Positions 25,698-35,196 of a stretch of DNA of 64,000 nucleotides are shown here, piece after piece. Both the position numbers and the translations under genes were made by a program. The notes under the pieces were generated by a model. It saw nothing but the letters and a program-made list of their open reading frames with translations, ran no database searches and was not told the DNA's origin. The stretch comes from Nemorincola caseinilytica (GTDB lineage Bacteria > Bacteroidota > Bacteroidia > Chitinophagales > Chitinophagaceae), in the NCBI RefSeq assembly GCF_039540515.1, contig NZ_BAABFA010000005.1, positions 248,001-312,000 on the forward strand, in the 5' to 3' direction. The stretch's first letter is position 1. Each line of letters starts with the position of its first letter.

Positions 25698-27257
25698 ATG
25701 CCCGCAAAAACCTCATATATATCCCACCGCATCCTGTTCTATATAGCCCTTCTTGTTTTCATCATTTTCAAGATACCCTATCTGAGCGATGCGTTCTATT
25801 GGGATGAAAGTTGGGTGTATGCCCCTGCTATCAAAAGCATGTACCAGGCAGGTCCCAGCCTGATGCCCGATGTGATACCTGTAGAATATTCCCGCGGTCA
25901 CCCGCTCCTTCACCAATTCGCCTGTGCGGTATGGATGTATGTGTTCGGCAGTTCCAACCTCTCCATGCACTCATTTGCGCTATTCCTGTCGGCCATGCTT
26001 GCCATATCCTTGTTCGAGGTCATGCGCAGGCTCTTTGACGAGAATATCGCATTGATAAGTGCGCTGCTACTACTGGTCAATGTCACCTTTTTTGCGCAGT
26101 CCTCTTTTGTGATGACCGATATTCCACTGGCCCTTTTCGCACTGCTCGGTATCTACTATTATGCAGGTGAGCGGTACATACGCGCCATACTAGCGCTCAC
26201 GGTATTGTACTACATCAAAGAAAGCGCCTGGATGATGGCATTCGTACTTGCGGCCGATGTTGCTGTCTCTGTGTGGAAAAAGGCACCGCGCAAGGTCATC
26301 ATTTCCCGGGTGCTTGCTACCGTGCTGCCGGTACTGTTCATATTCGTTTATTTCCTACTTCAGAAGATACGGCTGGGCTGGTTCCTTTATCCTGCCCATA
26401 CCGATATTATAGACGCCAGCCTCTTTCATACCCTCGACCATTTCCAGCGCATCCTCACTCTGCTCTTCTGGACCGACCAGATATTCCTCTATCATTTTGC
26501 CTTGGTGCTGGCTTGCGTCATTTTGTACATACGCACCCGCCGCCGGGTATTCCTATACATCACTGCTGCTTATCTGGTCATTTACCTCCATACAGTGGTA
26601 CTCGGTTACAAAGACCTGCTCTATTACGTCTTCATCATAGCAATGCTGGTAGCTTTTATAGCGTTCCTGCGGTCGCCATTGTCCATGCTCACCCGCCCGC
26701 AGGCCCGTTTTCTCAAGCTGTCCACGGCTTTTTCCGTGGCCTTCAGCTATTTCTCCAGCATCAATTTTTACGAGGAAAGATATGCTTTTGTGGTCCTTCT
26801 CCTCATGTTCTTCATTCCCATGGGCATAGCTTATGGCCGCATAGTGGCCTCTTTGGGAAGAGGGAAATGGGTTATAGCCTGGGTACTGGTATTACAGTTG
26901 GGGTGCCCGGTATACATCACCGGCAACAACCAGATGATAGCATACGAACGCATAAGAGCACAGCAGCAGCTTGTGGACTACATGGAATCACAGGGCTACT
27001 ACGACAAGATCATATGTGCGCCTTCCTACCTGGAAAGGGTACACCTGAATGATGCCGCCACCGGTTTCCTCAATTCCCCGAAGATCTTTCCACATGTGTA
27101 CGAACACATGAGCGCTAGTACAGAGCTACTCATATTCGATAATATAGAACCGGATGTTCTGTTCCACAGACAGGTAATGGCCGATACCAATTTCCATCTC
27201 GTTCACAAGATCACTTATAAAAGAGCATGGATAGAGGTGTATGAGCGCCGCAAGTGA
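25698..27257 (+). CDS. GT39/PMT-like polytopic glycosyltransferase
   Basis: A 519-residue protein with about ten membrane segments. The first periplasmic loop carries YWDESWVYAPAIKS, the acidic (D-E) motif used by GT-C fold, dolichyl/undecaprenyl-phosphate sugar-dependent transferases, followed by SRGHPLLHQF. A C-terminal soluble region of about 130 residues follows the last helix. It probably transfers sugar from a lipid carrier to a lipid or protein outside the membrane. Acceptor and donor are unknown. The start and product are clear; the family call is by architecture. Confidence 0.8.
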   Translation: MPAKTSYISHRILFYIALLVFIIFKIPYLSDAFYWDESWVYAPAIKSMYQAGPSLMPDVIPVEYSRGHPLLHQFACAVWMYVFGSSNLSMHSFALFLSAMLAISLFEVMRRLFDENIALISALLLLVNVTFFAQSSFVMTDIPLALFALLGIYYYAGERYIRAILALTVLYYIKESAWMMAFVLAADVAVSVWKKAPRKVIISRVLATVLPVLFIFVYFLLQKIRLGWFLYPAHTDIIDASLFHTLDHFQRILTLLFWTDQIFLYHFALVLACVILYIRTRRRVFLYITAAYLVIYLHTVVLGYKDLLYYVFIIAMLVAFIAFLRSPLSMLTRPQARFLKLSTAFSVAFSYFSSINFYEERYAFVVLLLMFFIPMGIAYGRIVASLGRGKWVIAWVLVLQLGCPVYITGNNQMIAYERIRAQQQLVDYMESQGYYDKIICAPSYLERVHLNDAATGFLNSPKIFPHVYEHMSASTELLIFDNIEPDVLFHRQVMADTNFHLVHKITYKRAWIEVYERRK

Positions 27258-27314
27258 TCCCCAAAATTTTCTTAAACACCCCTCCGTATCGCGAATAACA
27301 CTTTATTTTACATT

Positions 27315-28136
27315 GTGATACATTTTCGCTCGTGGGCGCTCATCGCCATATTGCTGTCTGCCGCCAATGTGCAGGCACAGGAGAATTGGGATGTCTATAT
27401 GTCCCTCGTCAATTCAAAGCCCGGTTCCATAATGGTAGATATGGGCCTTGTAGACAAAGCACCCGATAAATTATTGCCCTACCTGGTAGTAACAGGTCCC
27501 AGGGCGGCCACCAACTGCACCGATAAACGCGGCCTGCCCTCTGCCACCGATATAGACGATATGGAAAAGGTGCTGGACCTCACAGGCAGTATACTCAGCA
27601 GTGTCACCGCCAAAAGGCTGGCCGGCACACTTACCTGCAATTGCGAGCGGCTCAATTACTACTATGTGCGCGATACTGCAGGCGTGCGCAATGCGCTGGC
27701 GCGTATGTATACCCGGCATTTCGGCGACCGCCCCTATACCGTGCGCATAAAGCCCGACCCCGAATGGACCGCCTACCGCAACTTCCTTTACCCCGATAGC
27801 GCCGCACGCGAATGGATGGCATCGGACAAGATAATAGCCTCAATGATAGCCGCAGGCGACGACCTGGCACGCCCAAGGGATATAACACACGGTCTCTACT
27901 TCCTGTCTGAAGAGGGTAGGGAGCGTTTTGCCGATTCTGCTATCGCACATCACTTCACCATTTCGGGCAAGAAGGTAACGAGCGGGGTGGGGAAGAGCCT
28001 TTACGAGATCTCTGTATCGCACCACGGCGGGGTACGCATGGACAGTATATTGGCTACCGAGGCGCAGCTAAAGTTGCTGGCAGCGCCATTGGGTGGTACC
28101 TACCGTACCTGGCAGGCCCCTTATCCCAAAAAATAA
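27315..28136 (+). CDS. Exported DUF695 / RraB-like protein
   Basis: A 273-residue protein with a signal peptide (IHFRSWALIAILLSAANVQAQ) starting from GTG at 27315. The first half (ENWDVYMSLVNSKPGSIMVDMGL...) is DUF695-like; the second half (HGLYFLSEEGRERFADSA ... YEISVSHHG) resembles the RNase E regulator RraB fold. RraB proteins are normally cytoplasmic, so a signal peptide suggests a different role. Function is not determined. Confidence 0.75.
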   Translation: MIHFRSWALIAILLSAANVQAQENWDVYMSLVNSKPGSIMVDMGLVDKAPDKLLPYLVVTGPRAATNCTDKRGLPSATDIDDMEKVLDLTGSILSSVTAKRLAGTLTCNCERLNYYYVRDTAGVRNALARMYTRHFGDRPYTVRIKPDPEWTAYRNFLYPDSAAREWMASDKIIASMIAAGDDLARPRDITHGLYFLSEEGRERFADSAIAHHFTISGKKVTSGVGKSLYEISVSHHGGVRMDSILATEAQLKLLAAPLGGTYRTWQAPYPKK

Positions 28137-28143
28137 AAGCTGG

Positions 28144-29220
28144 TCACCGCAATTGCCTGCGGTAAAGCACATAGGCCACCACGCCGAATATCACATTCGG
28201 GATCCATACGGCTATCAGAGGCTCCAACGATGCCTTGGTAGCAAAGGTGTTCGATATTTGCTGGAACATGATGTAGATAGCGCTCAGCGCTATGCCCAGC
28301 GCCAGGTGAAAGCCACTGCCGCCCCTTATCTTGCGGCTGGCTATACAGGCGCCTATCATGGTAAGCACAAAGCCCGCAAATGGCTGCGATGTACGGCGCT
28401 CTTTCTCTATCAGGTAGGTGTTCAGGTTCTCTTGCCCGCGTAGCTGCTCTGCCTCCAGGTATGCTACCAGTTGTGGGGTGGTAAGGGCTTCTTTTATAGC
28501 GTCGCCCTTGTTCAGGTCGCGCGGAGAGAAGGGGTATTTCACCTCCATCATGGGTAGCTTCACCAGTTTCTCGTGCAGGGAGTCATTGGTGCGTATCATC
28601 ACATTATGCAGTTCCCATGTCTTTTTTACAGTGTCATATATGGCATATTCCGCCATTATCTTTTCCTTCAGCAGGGTGCCCTCTATACGCTCTACACAAA
28701 AGCGGTTGCCCATGTAATTGGTAAAGTTGAAGTTCTGCAGGTATACATATGTGCCCTTGGCTATGCCCAGGTGCATGTCGTTCGCTGCATAGCGGAAGTT
28801 GGCATCGTTTATATATGTGTTCTCAAAGTCTATTCGCTGCTTGTTGGCCACGGGTATTATCCAGTGGTTGGCCACCAGCGATACCAGGCACAGGAAACCG
28901 CCACCTATCACATACGGCCGCAGAAAGCGCCTGAACGATACCCCCGATGACAGTATGGCTATTATCTCAGACTTATACGCCATCTTCGATGTGAAGAAGA
29001 TAGTGGCTATGAATATGAACAGCGGGAAAAGCAGCGCCGTTATATGCGGCACAAAGTTCTTATAGTAGTTCACCACCACACCCAGTGGCGCCTTTTTCGA
29101 TACTATATTGTCTACCTTCTCCGAATAGTCTATCACGCACGATATCACCGCCAGTATCATGATGGCGAAGAAGAACGTGGTGAGGAACTTCCCTACTATG
29201 TACCGGTCCAGTTTTTTCAT
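28144..29220 (-). CDS. LptF/LptG family lipopolysaccharide export permease
   Basis: A 358-residue inner-membrane protein with three N-terminal helices (including FLTTFFFAIMILAVISCVID and ITALLFPLFIFIATIFF), a long periplasmic jellyroll-like domain (about 125-280), and three C-terminal helices (FVLTMIGACIASRKIRGG...). It starts MKKLDRYIVGKFL, typical of this family. The partner ATPase LptB is not nearby. It is expected to extract lipopolysaccharide for transport to the outer membrane. It converges with the DUF695 gene with 7 nt between stops. Confidence 0.9.
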   Translation of the reverse strand: MKKLDRYIVGKFLTTFFFAIMILAVISCVIDYSEKVDNIVSKKAPLGVVVNYYKNFVPHITALLFPLFIFIATIFFTSKMAYKSEIIAILSSGVSFRRFLRPYVIGGGFLCLVSLVANHWIIPVANKQRIDFENTYINDANFRYAANDMHLGIAKGTYVYLQNFNFTNYMGNRFCVERIEGTLLKEKIMAEYAIYDTVKKTWELHNVMIRTNDSLHEKLVKLPMMEVKYPFSPRDLNKGDAIKEALTTPQLVAYLEAEQLRGQENLNTYLIEKERRTSQPFAGFVLTMIGACIASRKIRGGSGFHLALGIALSAIYIMFQQISNTFATKASLEPLIAVWIPNVIFGVVAYVLYRRQLR

Positions 29221-29350
29221 TCAGAGAATAGTTGCAATACCCGTTAACGTACGGGGGCGGTGCAAAATTGCTGTTTTTTTGCCGATCCTTATGTACCGGG
29301 TACATAATACTATTATAAAACTATGGCGGCAGGGTATCTGCTATATATCT

Positions 29351-29358
29351 TATTTTCG
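29351..29358 (+). promoter_or_regulatory. Candidate -7 box of lysA
   Basis: TATTTTCG, one mismatch from TAnnTTTG, ends 5 nt before the lysA ATG. If used, the transcript is leaderless. Confidence 0.35.
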
Positions 29359-29363
29359 CGCCC

Positions 29364-30572
29364 ATGTCACAGCCATTCACCGATCAGCAACTTATTGCTG
29401 CCGCCACAGAGTTCGGCAGCCCCCTCTATGTATACCATGCAGAACAGATAGCCGCACGCTACAATAAGCTTGTAGATGCCTTTAAGGCGCATCCTACAAA
29501 GTTCTTCTATGCCTGCAAGGCGCTTTCCAATATCAATATACTCCGCTACATAAAGGGACTCGGCGCATCGCTCGACTGTGTTTCTATCAACGAAGTGAAG
29601 CTGGGTATCATGGCCGGTTTTCAGAAAGACCAGATATTGTTCACCCCCAACGGTGTCGACTTTGCCGAGATAGCCGAGGCAGTATCGCTGGGCGTACGCG
29701 TGAATATAGACAGCATATCCATGCTAGAGCAGTTCGGCAATACCTATGGCGGCTCTTACCCGGTATGTATCCGCATCAATCCTCATATAGTGGCCGGTGG
29801 CAACTACAAGATCTCTACCGGGCATATAGATAGCAAGTTCGGTATATCTATTCACCAGTTGCGCCATATAGAGCGCATAGTGAAGACCACATGCCTGCAC
29901 GTACAGGGCCTGCATATGCATACCGGCAGCGAGATAAAGGATATAGATGTCTTCCTGCAGGGGCTCGATGTAATGTTCGGCATAGCGGCACATTTCAAAG
30001 ATCTGGACCTTATAGACCTCGGTAGTGGCTTTAAGGTGCCCTATAAAGAGGACGATCAGGAGACAGATGTCTATACCCTGGGCGCCCGTGTGGCCGAGGC
30101 TGCCATGGAGTTCGAGAAGGAGTACAACAGGAAGCTGGAGATATGGTTCGAGCCCGGTAAATACCTAGTGAGCGAGTGTGGCTACTTCATTGTAAAGGCC
30201 AATGTTGTGAAACAGACCACGGCCACCGTCTTCGTTGGTGTCAACTCCGGTTTCAATCACCTCATACGTCCCATGTTCTACGATTCCTACCACCGCATAT
30301 CCAACATCTCAAACCCCGATGGCCCCCGCCGTATCTATACCGTGGTAGGCAACATTTGTGAGACCGACACCTTTGCATGGGACAGGGTGCTGCCCGAGGT
30401 GCGCGAGAACGACCTCCTGGTGTTTCACAATGCAGGCGCCTATGGCTTTGAAATGAGCAGCAACTTCAACTCTCGCCTCAAGCCCGCCGAGGTGCTTATA
30501 GAGAACGGCATTGCGCGCCTCATTCGCCGTGCCGATGTATTTGAAGACCTGCTGCACAACCAGGTGGTATGA
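29364..30572 (+). CDS. lysA: Diaminopimelate decarboxylase
   Basis: A 402-residue PLP-dependent group IV decarboxylase that makes lysine from meso-diaminopimelate. The Schiff-base lysine is in FFYACKALSN. HMHTGSEI and DLGSGFKVPY bind the phosphate, the catalytic cysteine motif is GNICETDTFAWDR, and the C-terminal NAGAYGFEMSSNFNSR motif is conserved. The length is typical. It is transcribed alone, divergent from the LptF/G gene. Confidence 0.95.
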   Translation: MSQPFTDQQLIAAATEFGSPLYVYHAEQIAARYNKLVDAFKAHPTKFFYACKALSNINILRYIKGLGASLDCVSINEVKLGIMAGFQKDQILFTPNGVDFAEIAEAVSLGVRVNIDSISMLEQFGNTYGGSYPVCIRINPHIVAGGNYKISTGHIDSKFGISIHQLRHIERIVKTTCLHVQGLHMHTGSEIKDIDVFLQGLDVMFGIAAHFKDLDLIDLGSGFKVPYKEDDQETDVYTLGARVAEAAMEFEKEYNRKLEIWFEPGKYLVSECGYFIVKANVVKQTTATVFVGVNSGFNHLIRPMFYDSYHRISNISNPDGPRRIYTVVGNICETDTFAWDRVLPEVRENDLLVFHNAGAYGFEMSSNFNSRLKPAEVLIENGIARLIRRADVFEDLLHNQVV

Positions 30573-30687
30573 TCATTTTTATAGCTATTGTCGCAAACAG
30601 GCCCTTTATTGTCGCCAATGAGTAGCGGCCATCTGGCCATGTATGCAGATATTTGCATAATAAACGAACATTCAAAAAAACGGCAAA

Positions 30688-31113
30688 ATGGAAACATCAC
30701 AAACGACCAAGATAACCATAGAGACCTCGGTGAACGCGCCACTGGCCACTGCATGGGAAACATGGAGCGGCCCCGCCCACATCATGAAATGGAATAGTGC
30801 ATCGCCCGACTGGCACTGCCCGAAGGCCGAGAACGACCTGCGTACAGGTGGCACTTTCTCTAGCCGCATGGAGGCCCGCGATGGCAGCATGGGCTTCGAC
30901 TTCGGTGGCGTATATGACGAGGTGCGCCATCACGAATACATAGCCTATACCATGGGCGATGGCCGTAAGGTGAATGTCACCTTCGCCCCGCAGGGCAATG
31001 GCACACACATCCTGCAGACCTTCGATGCCGAGAACATGCACCCGGTAGAGATGCAGCGCGAGGGCTGGCAGTCTATCATGAACAACCACAAGACGTATAC
31101 AGAAAACCTGTAA
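30688..31113 (+). CDS. SRPBCC (AHSA1-like) domain protein
   Basis: A 141-residue single-domain protein with the START-like fold: ITIETSVNAPLATAWETWS, HIMKWN, LRTGGTFSSRMEARDG, and a long C-terminal helix QREGWQSIMNNHKTYTEN. Such proteins bind hydrophobic ligands or assist chaperones; the role is unknown. It is monocistronic and followed by a long inverted repeat. Confidence 0.85.
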   Translation: METSQTTKITIETSVNAPLATAWETWSGPAHIMKWNSASPDWHCPKAENDLRTGGTFSSRMEARDGSMGFDFGGVYDEVRHHEYIAYTMGDGRKVNVTFAPQGNGTHILQTFDAENMHPVEMQREGWQSIMNNHKTYTENL

Positions 31114-31136
31114 ACGTTACCGTCTTATGGCATTTG

Positions 31137-31171
31137 TATATACGGCATACCACTACGGTGTGCCGTATATA
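31137..31171. terminator. 15-bp inverted repeat between SRPBCC gene and asnB
   Basis: Arms TATATACGGCATACC and GGTGTGCCGTATATA pair over 15 bp with one wobble around the loop ACTAC. No T-run follows, so it may work as a transcript-end stabiliser or an operator as well as a terminator. Confidence 0.5.
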
Positions 31172-31198
31172 TTATTTGCACAACAGGAATTACAGGAG

Positions 31199-31206
31199 TA
31201 ATTTTG
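31199..31206 (+). promoter_or_regulatory. -7 box of asnB
   Basis: TAATTTTG, an exact TAnnTTTG match, about 50 nt before the asnB ATG at 31258. It overlaps the alternative upstream TTG start, supporting the MCGIAG start. Confidence 0.5.
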
Positions 31207-31257
31207 ACGACCTTCGGCCAACGTGCCGATGGCAAGACCCCGGATAATTCGCGACAC

Positions 31258-33117
31258 ATGTGTGGAATAGCAGGAGTATATGGTAGGATATCTACAGAGA
31301 AACGGCGTGCAGCGCTGGCACATCTGTCAGAGCAGTTGTCGCATAGAGGGCCTGATGGTAGCCGGACCTATGAAGATATAGATATAGGACTGGTACATAC
31401 TCGCCTTTCCATTATAGACCTTACCGAATCGGGCAACCAGCCACTTTATAACGAGGACAGTTCGCTGGTGCTGGTCTGCAATGGGGAGATATACAATTAC
31501 CAGGCCGTACGCAAAGAGCTGCAGGAAAAAGGCCATGAGTTCCGCTCCCATTCCGATTGTGAGGTGATACTGCACCTGTACGAGGAGTATAAGGGCGTAC
31601 CCGAAAAAGTGCTGGAGCGCCTCACAGGCATGTTCGCCTTTGCGCTTTGGGACACCAAAAAAGAGATACTCCTCATAGCCCGCGACAGGCTGGGCATAAA
31701 ACCGCTCTACTACAGTCGCAAGGGCGATACCTTTATCTTTAGCTCAGAGATACGCCCCATAGTGAATTGTGGCCTGGTGGATACCACTACCGATCACACT
31801 TCCATATACGAGTACCTGCTTACCGGCAGCGTACCCGCGCCCAATACCATATACAACGAAGTAAAATGCCTGGAGCCCGGCTACTATGCCATAGTGCGCG
31901 ACAGCCGTATGAATACAATGCAGTACTGGGATATACCCATACGCGACGGCAATGAATGGAAGAGTGAAGAGGCTGTGCTGGAGGCCACTACCGCTCTGCT
32001 GAAGCAGGTGGTACGCGACCACCTGGTGGCCGATGTGCCGGTGGGTACCTTCCTGTCGGCGGGGGTAGATTCTTCGCTCATTACCGCAATGGCGGTAGAG
32101 GTACACCCGGGCATACACAGCTTCACCGCATCCTTTCCCGGTGAGCCGGAGGATGAGGGTGTCATAGCTGCCTCGTCGGCAAAGAAGCTGCGCACCACAC
32201 ACCACTCCTACGAGATAAAGGGCGATTTCTTTAACGATATCTCCGAACAGTTCAGGTACATGGACCAGCCTTTCGCCATATCCAGTGCCCTGTCGCTGGG
32301 CCGTATATCCCTGCTGGCGCGGAAAGATGTGAAAGTAGTGCTGAGCGGTGATGGTGGCGACGAGCTTTTTGGCGGGTATACCCGCCATGCGCAGCCTGCC
32401 GTGCCGGGTTTTCTGAAATACATACCTGCCGGTATGCAGGACAATGCATTGAAGATAGGCGCGAGACTTACCGGCAAGCAGAGCCTGGCCCAATTGCGTA
32501 ATAACCTGAAGATACCACCTGCACAGACCTTCTTCGACCGTACGATAGTATCGCGGCCGGAGTGGGCGCTGGCCTGCCTGAACCCCGATATAGCCCGGAA
32601 GGTAGACACACAACGGTATATGAAACGGCTGAAGTTCTTCTTCGACCGTACCGAAGGGGCAGATATGCTGAGCCGTGTGCTGTATACCGATATGAAGACC
32701 ACCCTTGTGGACGAAATGCTGACCAAGTGCGACCGTATGACCATGAGGAACGGTATAGAGGGTAGGGTGCCCCTGCTGGATCACCGCATGGTAGAGATGG
32801 CATTCAGTATACCATCGGCCTACAAGCGGCAGGGCGATACAGGTAAGGTACCCCTGCGCAAGATGCTGGCCCGATACCTGGGCAACGACCTTGCCTTCAG
32901 GCAGAAAACGGGTTTCAATTCGCCATTGAAGCAGTGGCTGCAGAGCGACCCCGCCACATATGGGTACGCGCAGCAATGGGTGAACAGTGCAGGCGATATA
33001 CCTTTTCTGAATAAAGAGATAACAGGCGCTACTGCGGATAATATAAAAGATGCAAGGCAGACAGAGGTCTTCGGGCTGGTATGCCTGGCGCATTTTTATG
33101 GACGTAAAGAAGCATAA
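31258..33117 (+). CDS. asnB: Asparagine synthase (glutamine-hydrolysing)
   Basis: A 619-residue two-domain enzyme. Cys2, directly after the initiator Met, is the Ntn glutaminase nucleophile, which fixes the start (MCGIAGVYG) even though the frame is open from 31204. LSHRGPDGS and VCNGEIYNYQ bind glutamine. The synthetase domain has the pyrophosphatase loop SAGVDSSLITA and LSGDGGDELFGGY. In many Bacteroidota similar enzymes serve amide formation on other carboxylates in polysaccharide clusters; the main role assumed here is Asn synthesis. Confidence 0.93.
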   Translation: MCGIAGVYGRISTEKRRAALAHLSEQLSHRGPDGSRTYEDIDIGLVHTRLSIIDLTESGNQPLYNEDSSLVLVCNGEIYNYQAVRKELQEKGHEFRSHSDCEVILHLYEEYKGVPEKVLERLTGMFAFALWDTKKEILLIARDRLGIKPLYYSRKGDTFIFSSEIRPIVNCGLVDTTTDHTSIYEYLLTGSVPAPNTIYNEVKCLEPGYYAIVRDSRMNTMQYWDIPIRDGNEWKSEEAVLEATTALLKQVVRDHLVADVPVGTFLSAGVDSSLITAMAVEVHPGIHSFTASFPGEPEDEGVIAASSAKKLRTTHHSYEIKGDFFNDISEQFRYMDQPFAISSALSLGRISLLARKDVKVVLSGDGGDELFGGYTRHAQPAVPGFLKYIPAGMQDNALKIGARLTGKQSLAQLRNNLKIPPAQTFFDRTIVSRPEWALACLNPDIARKVDTQRYMKRLKFFFDRTEGADMLSRVLYTDMKTTLVDEMLTKCDRMTMRNGIEGRVPLLDHRMVEMAFSIPSAYKRQGDTGKVPLRKMLARYLGNDLAFRQKTGFNSPLKQWLQSDPATYGYAQQWVNSAGDIPFLNKEITGATADNIKDARQTEVFGLVCLAHFYGRKEA

Positions 33118-33197
33118 ATATCGCTTTGCAATGTCCGGTCACTGCTTGCAGCAAGTCGCATGAGCGTCAATGAACATAAAAACACTTTTTGCTAAGG

Positions 33198-34427
33198 ATG
33201 AAAAAACTCCTTGTTCTTCTTTGTAGCATATGCATGGGCCTTGCGGCCGGCGCACAAAGCCCTGTGGCTGATACCATGGCCGCTCCTGCGCATCATGGCA
33301 GTGGCCTGCGCATCAGCCTGCTTACCTGTGGGGTGGGCGATGAGGTCTACGAAACATTTGGCCATACCGCAGTACGCATCACCGATAGTAATGCGAACCC
33401 TCCGTTCGATGACCTGGTATATAATTATGGCATGTTCAACGGCTACGACAAGGGTTTTGAGCTGAAGTTCATGCGGGGCAAGCTGAAGTATTATGTAGCT
33501 ACCAACTATTTCGGCACCTTCATGGAAGAGTACTATGCCTATGGCCGCAGTGTAGAGGAACAGGAACTGGTATTGGACGATGACAAGAAGCTGGAGATAA
33601 AGGCCTACCTGGAGAACAATGCCCTGCCCGAGAACAGGTATTACAAATACGATTTCTTTTTCGACAACTGCGCTACACGCATACGCGATATATTTCCCCG
33701 TACACTGGGCAGCGGCTTTGTCTATGGCGATGCCGTACGGCCGGTGCAGGGCTATACCTTTCGCGATATAATGAACAAATACTTCTACGACCGGCACTGG
33801 ACCCGCCTGGGGGTGAACATATTGCTGGGTAGCCGTATAGACAAGGTGCTTACCAATATGGACATCATGTTCCTGCCGGACTATCTGCGCGATGGCCTGG
33901 CCGCAGCCACCCTGAACGGACGACCCATAAGCAAAAAGCCCGAGCTGATACTGGATGGCAGCCACCGTGCCCCTGCCGGGCTGAACGTGCCTATGATAAT
34001 GTGCTGCGCATTGCTGGTGCTTACCATACTTGGCCATTCGTTATACAGGCTGCGTGTACTGGGGCGCATCATGAATGGTCTTTTATTGTTCGTTACCGGC
34101 CTGCTGGGTTGCCTCATACTGCTCATGTGGTTCGGCACCGACCACCAGGGCTGTGGCAATAACTTCAATGTATTGTGGATGCTGCCTGTGAACATACTGC
34201 TGCTCGTATGGCGCCCTAAGGGTATAGGCAAATATGCTATCATAGCCATAGGTCTTATAGGTGTTTCACTGGTGCTGCATGTATGCCGTATACAGGGGCT
34301 CATACCTGAGTTCCTCCCGCTGATGGCAGCGCTGGTGGTGGTATACATATCTCTGTACAGGCAAGGCAAGAGCAAGGCAAAAGCTAATAGGGTCTTAAAA
34401 CAGGAATATCATGATGTATTATCGTAG
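33198..34427 (+). CDS. DUF4105 (Lnb N-terminal-like) membrane protein
   Basis: A 409-residue exported protein with a signal peptide (KKLLVLLCSICMGLAAGAQ), a periplasmic DUF4105 domain (residues about 30-260; motifs LLTCGVGDEVYETFGHTAVRI, YNYGMFNG, YYKYDFFFDNCATRIRD with an invariant Cys), and five C-terminal membrane helices. The domain resembles lipoprotein acyl-transfer or cysteine-peptidase-like proteins (Lnb, N-acyltransferase-related). The true reaction is unknown. The start at 33198 (MKK) is preferred over an upstream TTG. It overlaps the next gene by 17 nt. Confidence 0.85.
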   Translation: MKKLLVLLCSICMGLAAGAQSPVADTMAAPAHHGSGLRISLLTCGVGDEVYETFGHTAVRITDSNANPPFDDLVYNYGMFNGYDKGFELKFMRGKLKYYVATNYFGTFMEEYYAYGRSVEEQELVLDDDKKLEIKAYLENNALPENRYYKYDFFFDNCATRIRDIFPRTLGSGFVYGDAVRPVQGYTFRDIMNKYFYDRHWTRLGVNILLGSRIDKVLTNMDIMFLPDYLRDGLAAATLNGRPISKKPELILDGSHRAPAGLNVPMIMCCALLVLTILGHSLYRLRVLGRIMNGLLLFVTGLLGCLILLMWFGTDHQGCGNNFNVLWMLPVNILLLVWRPKGIGKYAIIAIGLIGVSLVLHVCRIQGLIPEFLPLMAALVVVYISLYRQGKSKAKANRVLKQEYHDVLS

Positions 34428-35196
34428 AACGGGCAGCGGACCTGCCGTAGTATTGCTGCATGGCTTCCCTGATAGCGGTGAGGCATGGACAGGAGTAGCA
34501 TCTGCATTAGAGCGCGAGTTCACCGTCATTATCCCCGATCTGCCGGGCAGTGGCCGCAGTGCATTGCATGGTACCCCCACGCTTACCGATATGGCCGTAG
34601 GCGTGAAAGAGATACTGGACCATGAGGGTATAGAAAGGGCCGTGATAGCGGGACACTCTATGGGCGGGTATACGGCCATGGCCTTTGCCGCACAGTTCCC
34701 CGCTATGCTGGCCGGCATATCTATGGTACATTCTGCGCCCTGGGCCGATGATGATGAAAAGAAGGCCAGCCGGCAAAAAGTGATAGACCTTATACTAAAA
34801 GGCGGTAAAGAAACGTTCATAAAACAGATGACCGCCAACCTGTATGCCCCCTCCTTCGCAGCTGCCCATCCCGATGTGGTGCAGCGTAAGGCTGCATCGG
34901 GTATGGAAATGACAGATGAGGGCATGATCAACTTTTACCGTGCCATGATAGCCCGGGCCGATACTACCCACCTGCTGAAAGATGCGCCTTTCCCCATTCA
35001 GTGGGTGCTGGGCGAGGCCGATGGCATCATCGATCTTAAGAAAATATTAAAGGAATGTCATGTGTCAGGCATTAACTTTGTATCTTTATATAAGGACACA
35101 GGCCACATGAGCATGGCCGAAAGGCCCGATATGCTCATGGCCGACCTGCTTACATTCTGTAGGTATTGCTATAGCCACAACCCTTCTGCCGTATGA
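34411..35196 (+). CDS. Alpha/beta hydrolase
   Basis: A 261-residue soluble hydrolase. The oxyanion loop LLHGFPDSGEAW, the nucleophile Ser in AGHSMGGYTAM, an acidic residue in GEADGIID and the His in DTGHMSMAE form the triad. It overlaps the upstream DUF4105 gene by 17 nt and the next gene by 4 nt, suggesting an operon. Substrate unknown. Confidence 0.88.
   Translation: MMYYRRTGSGPAVVLLHGFPDSGEAWTGVASALEREFTVIIPDLPGSGRSALHGTPTLTDMAVGVKEILDHEGIERAVIAGHSMGGYTAMAFAAQFPAMLAGISMVHSAPWADDDEKKASRQKVIDLILKGGKETFIKQMTANLYAPSFAAAHPDVVQRKAASGMEMTDEGMINFYRAMIARADTTHLLKDAPFPIQWVLGEADGIIDLKKILKECHVSGINFVSLYKDTGHMSMAERPDMLMADLLTFCRYCYSHNPSAV

Noticed and set aside
31744..33093. Minus-strand frame of 449 codons antisense to asnB
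   Set aside because: A shadow of asnB; composition rich in His/Gln/Arg without domain-like pattern.
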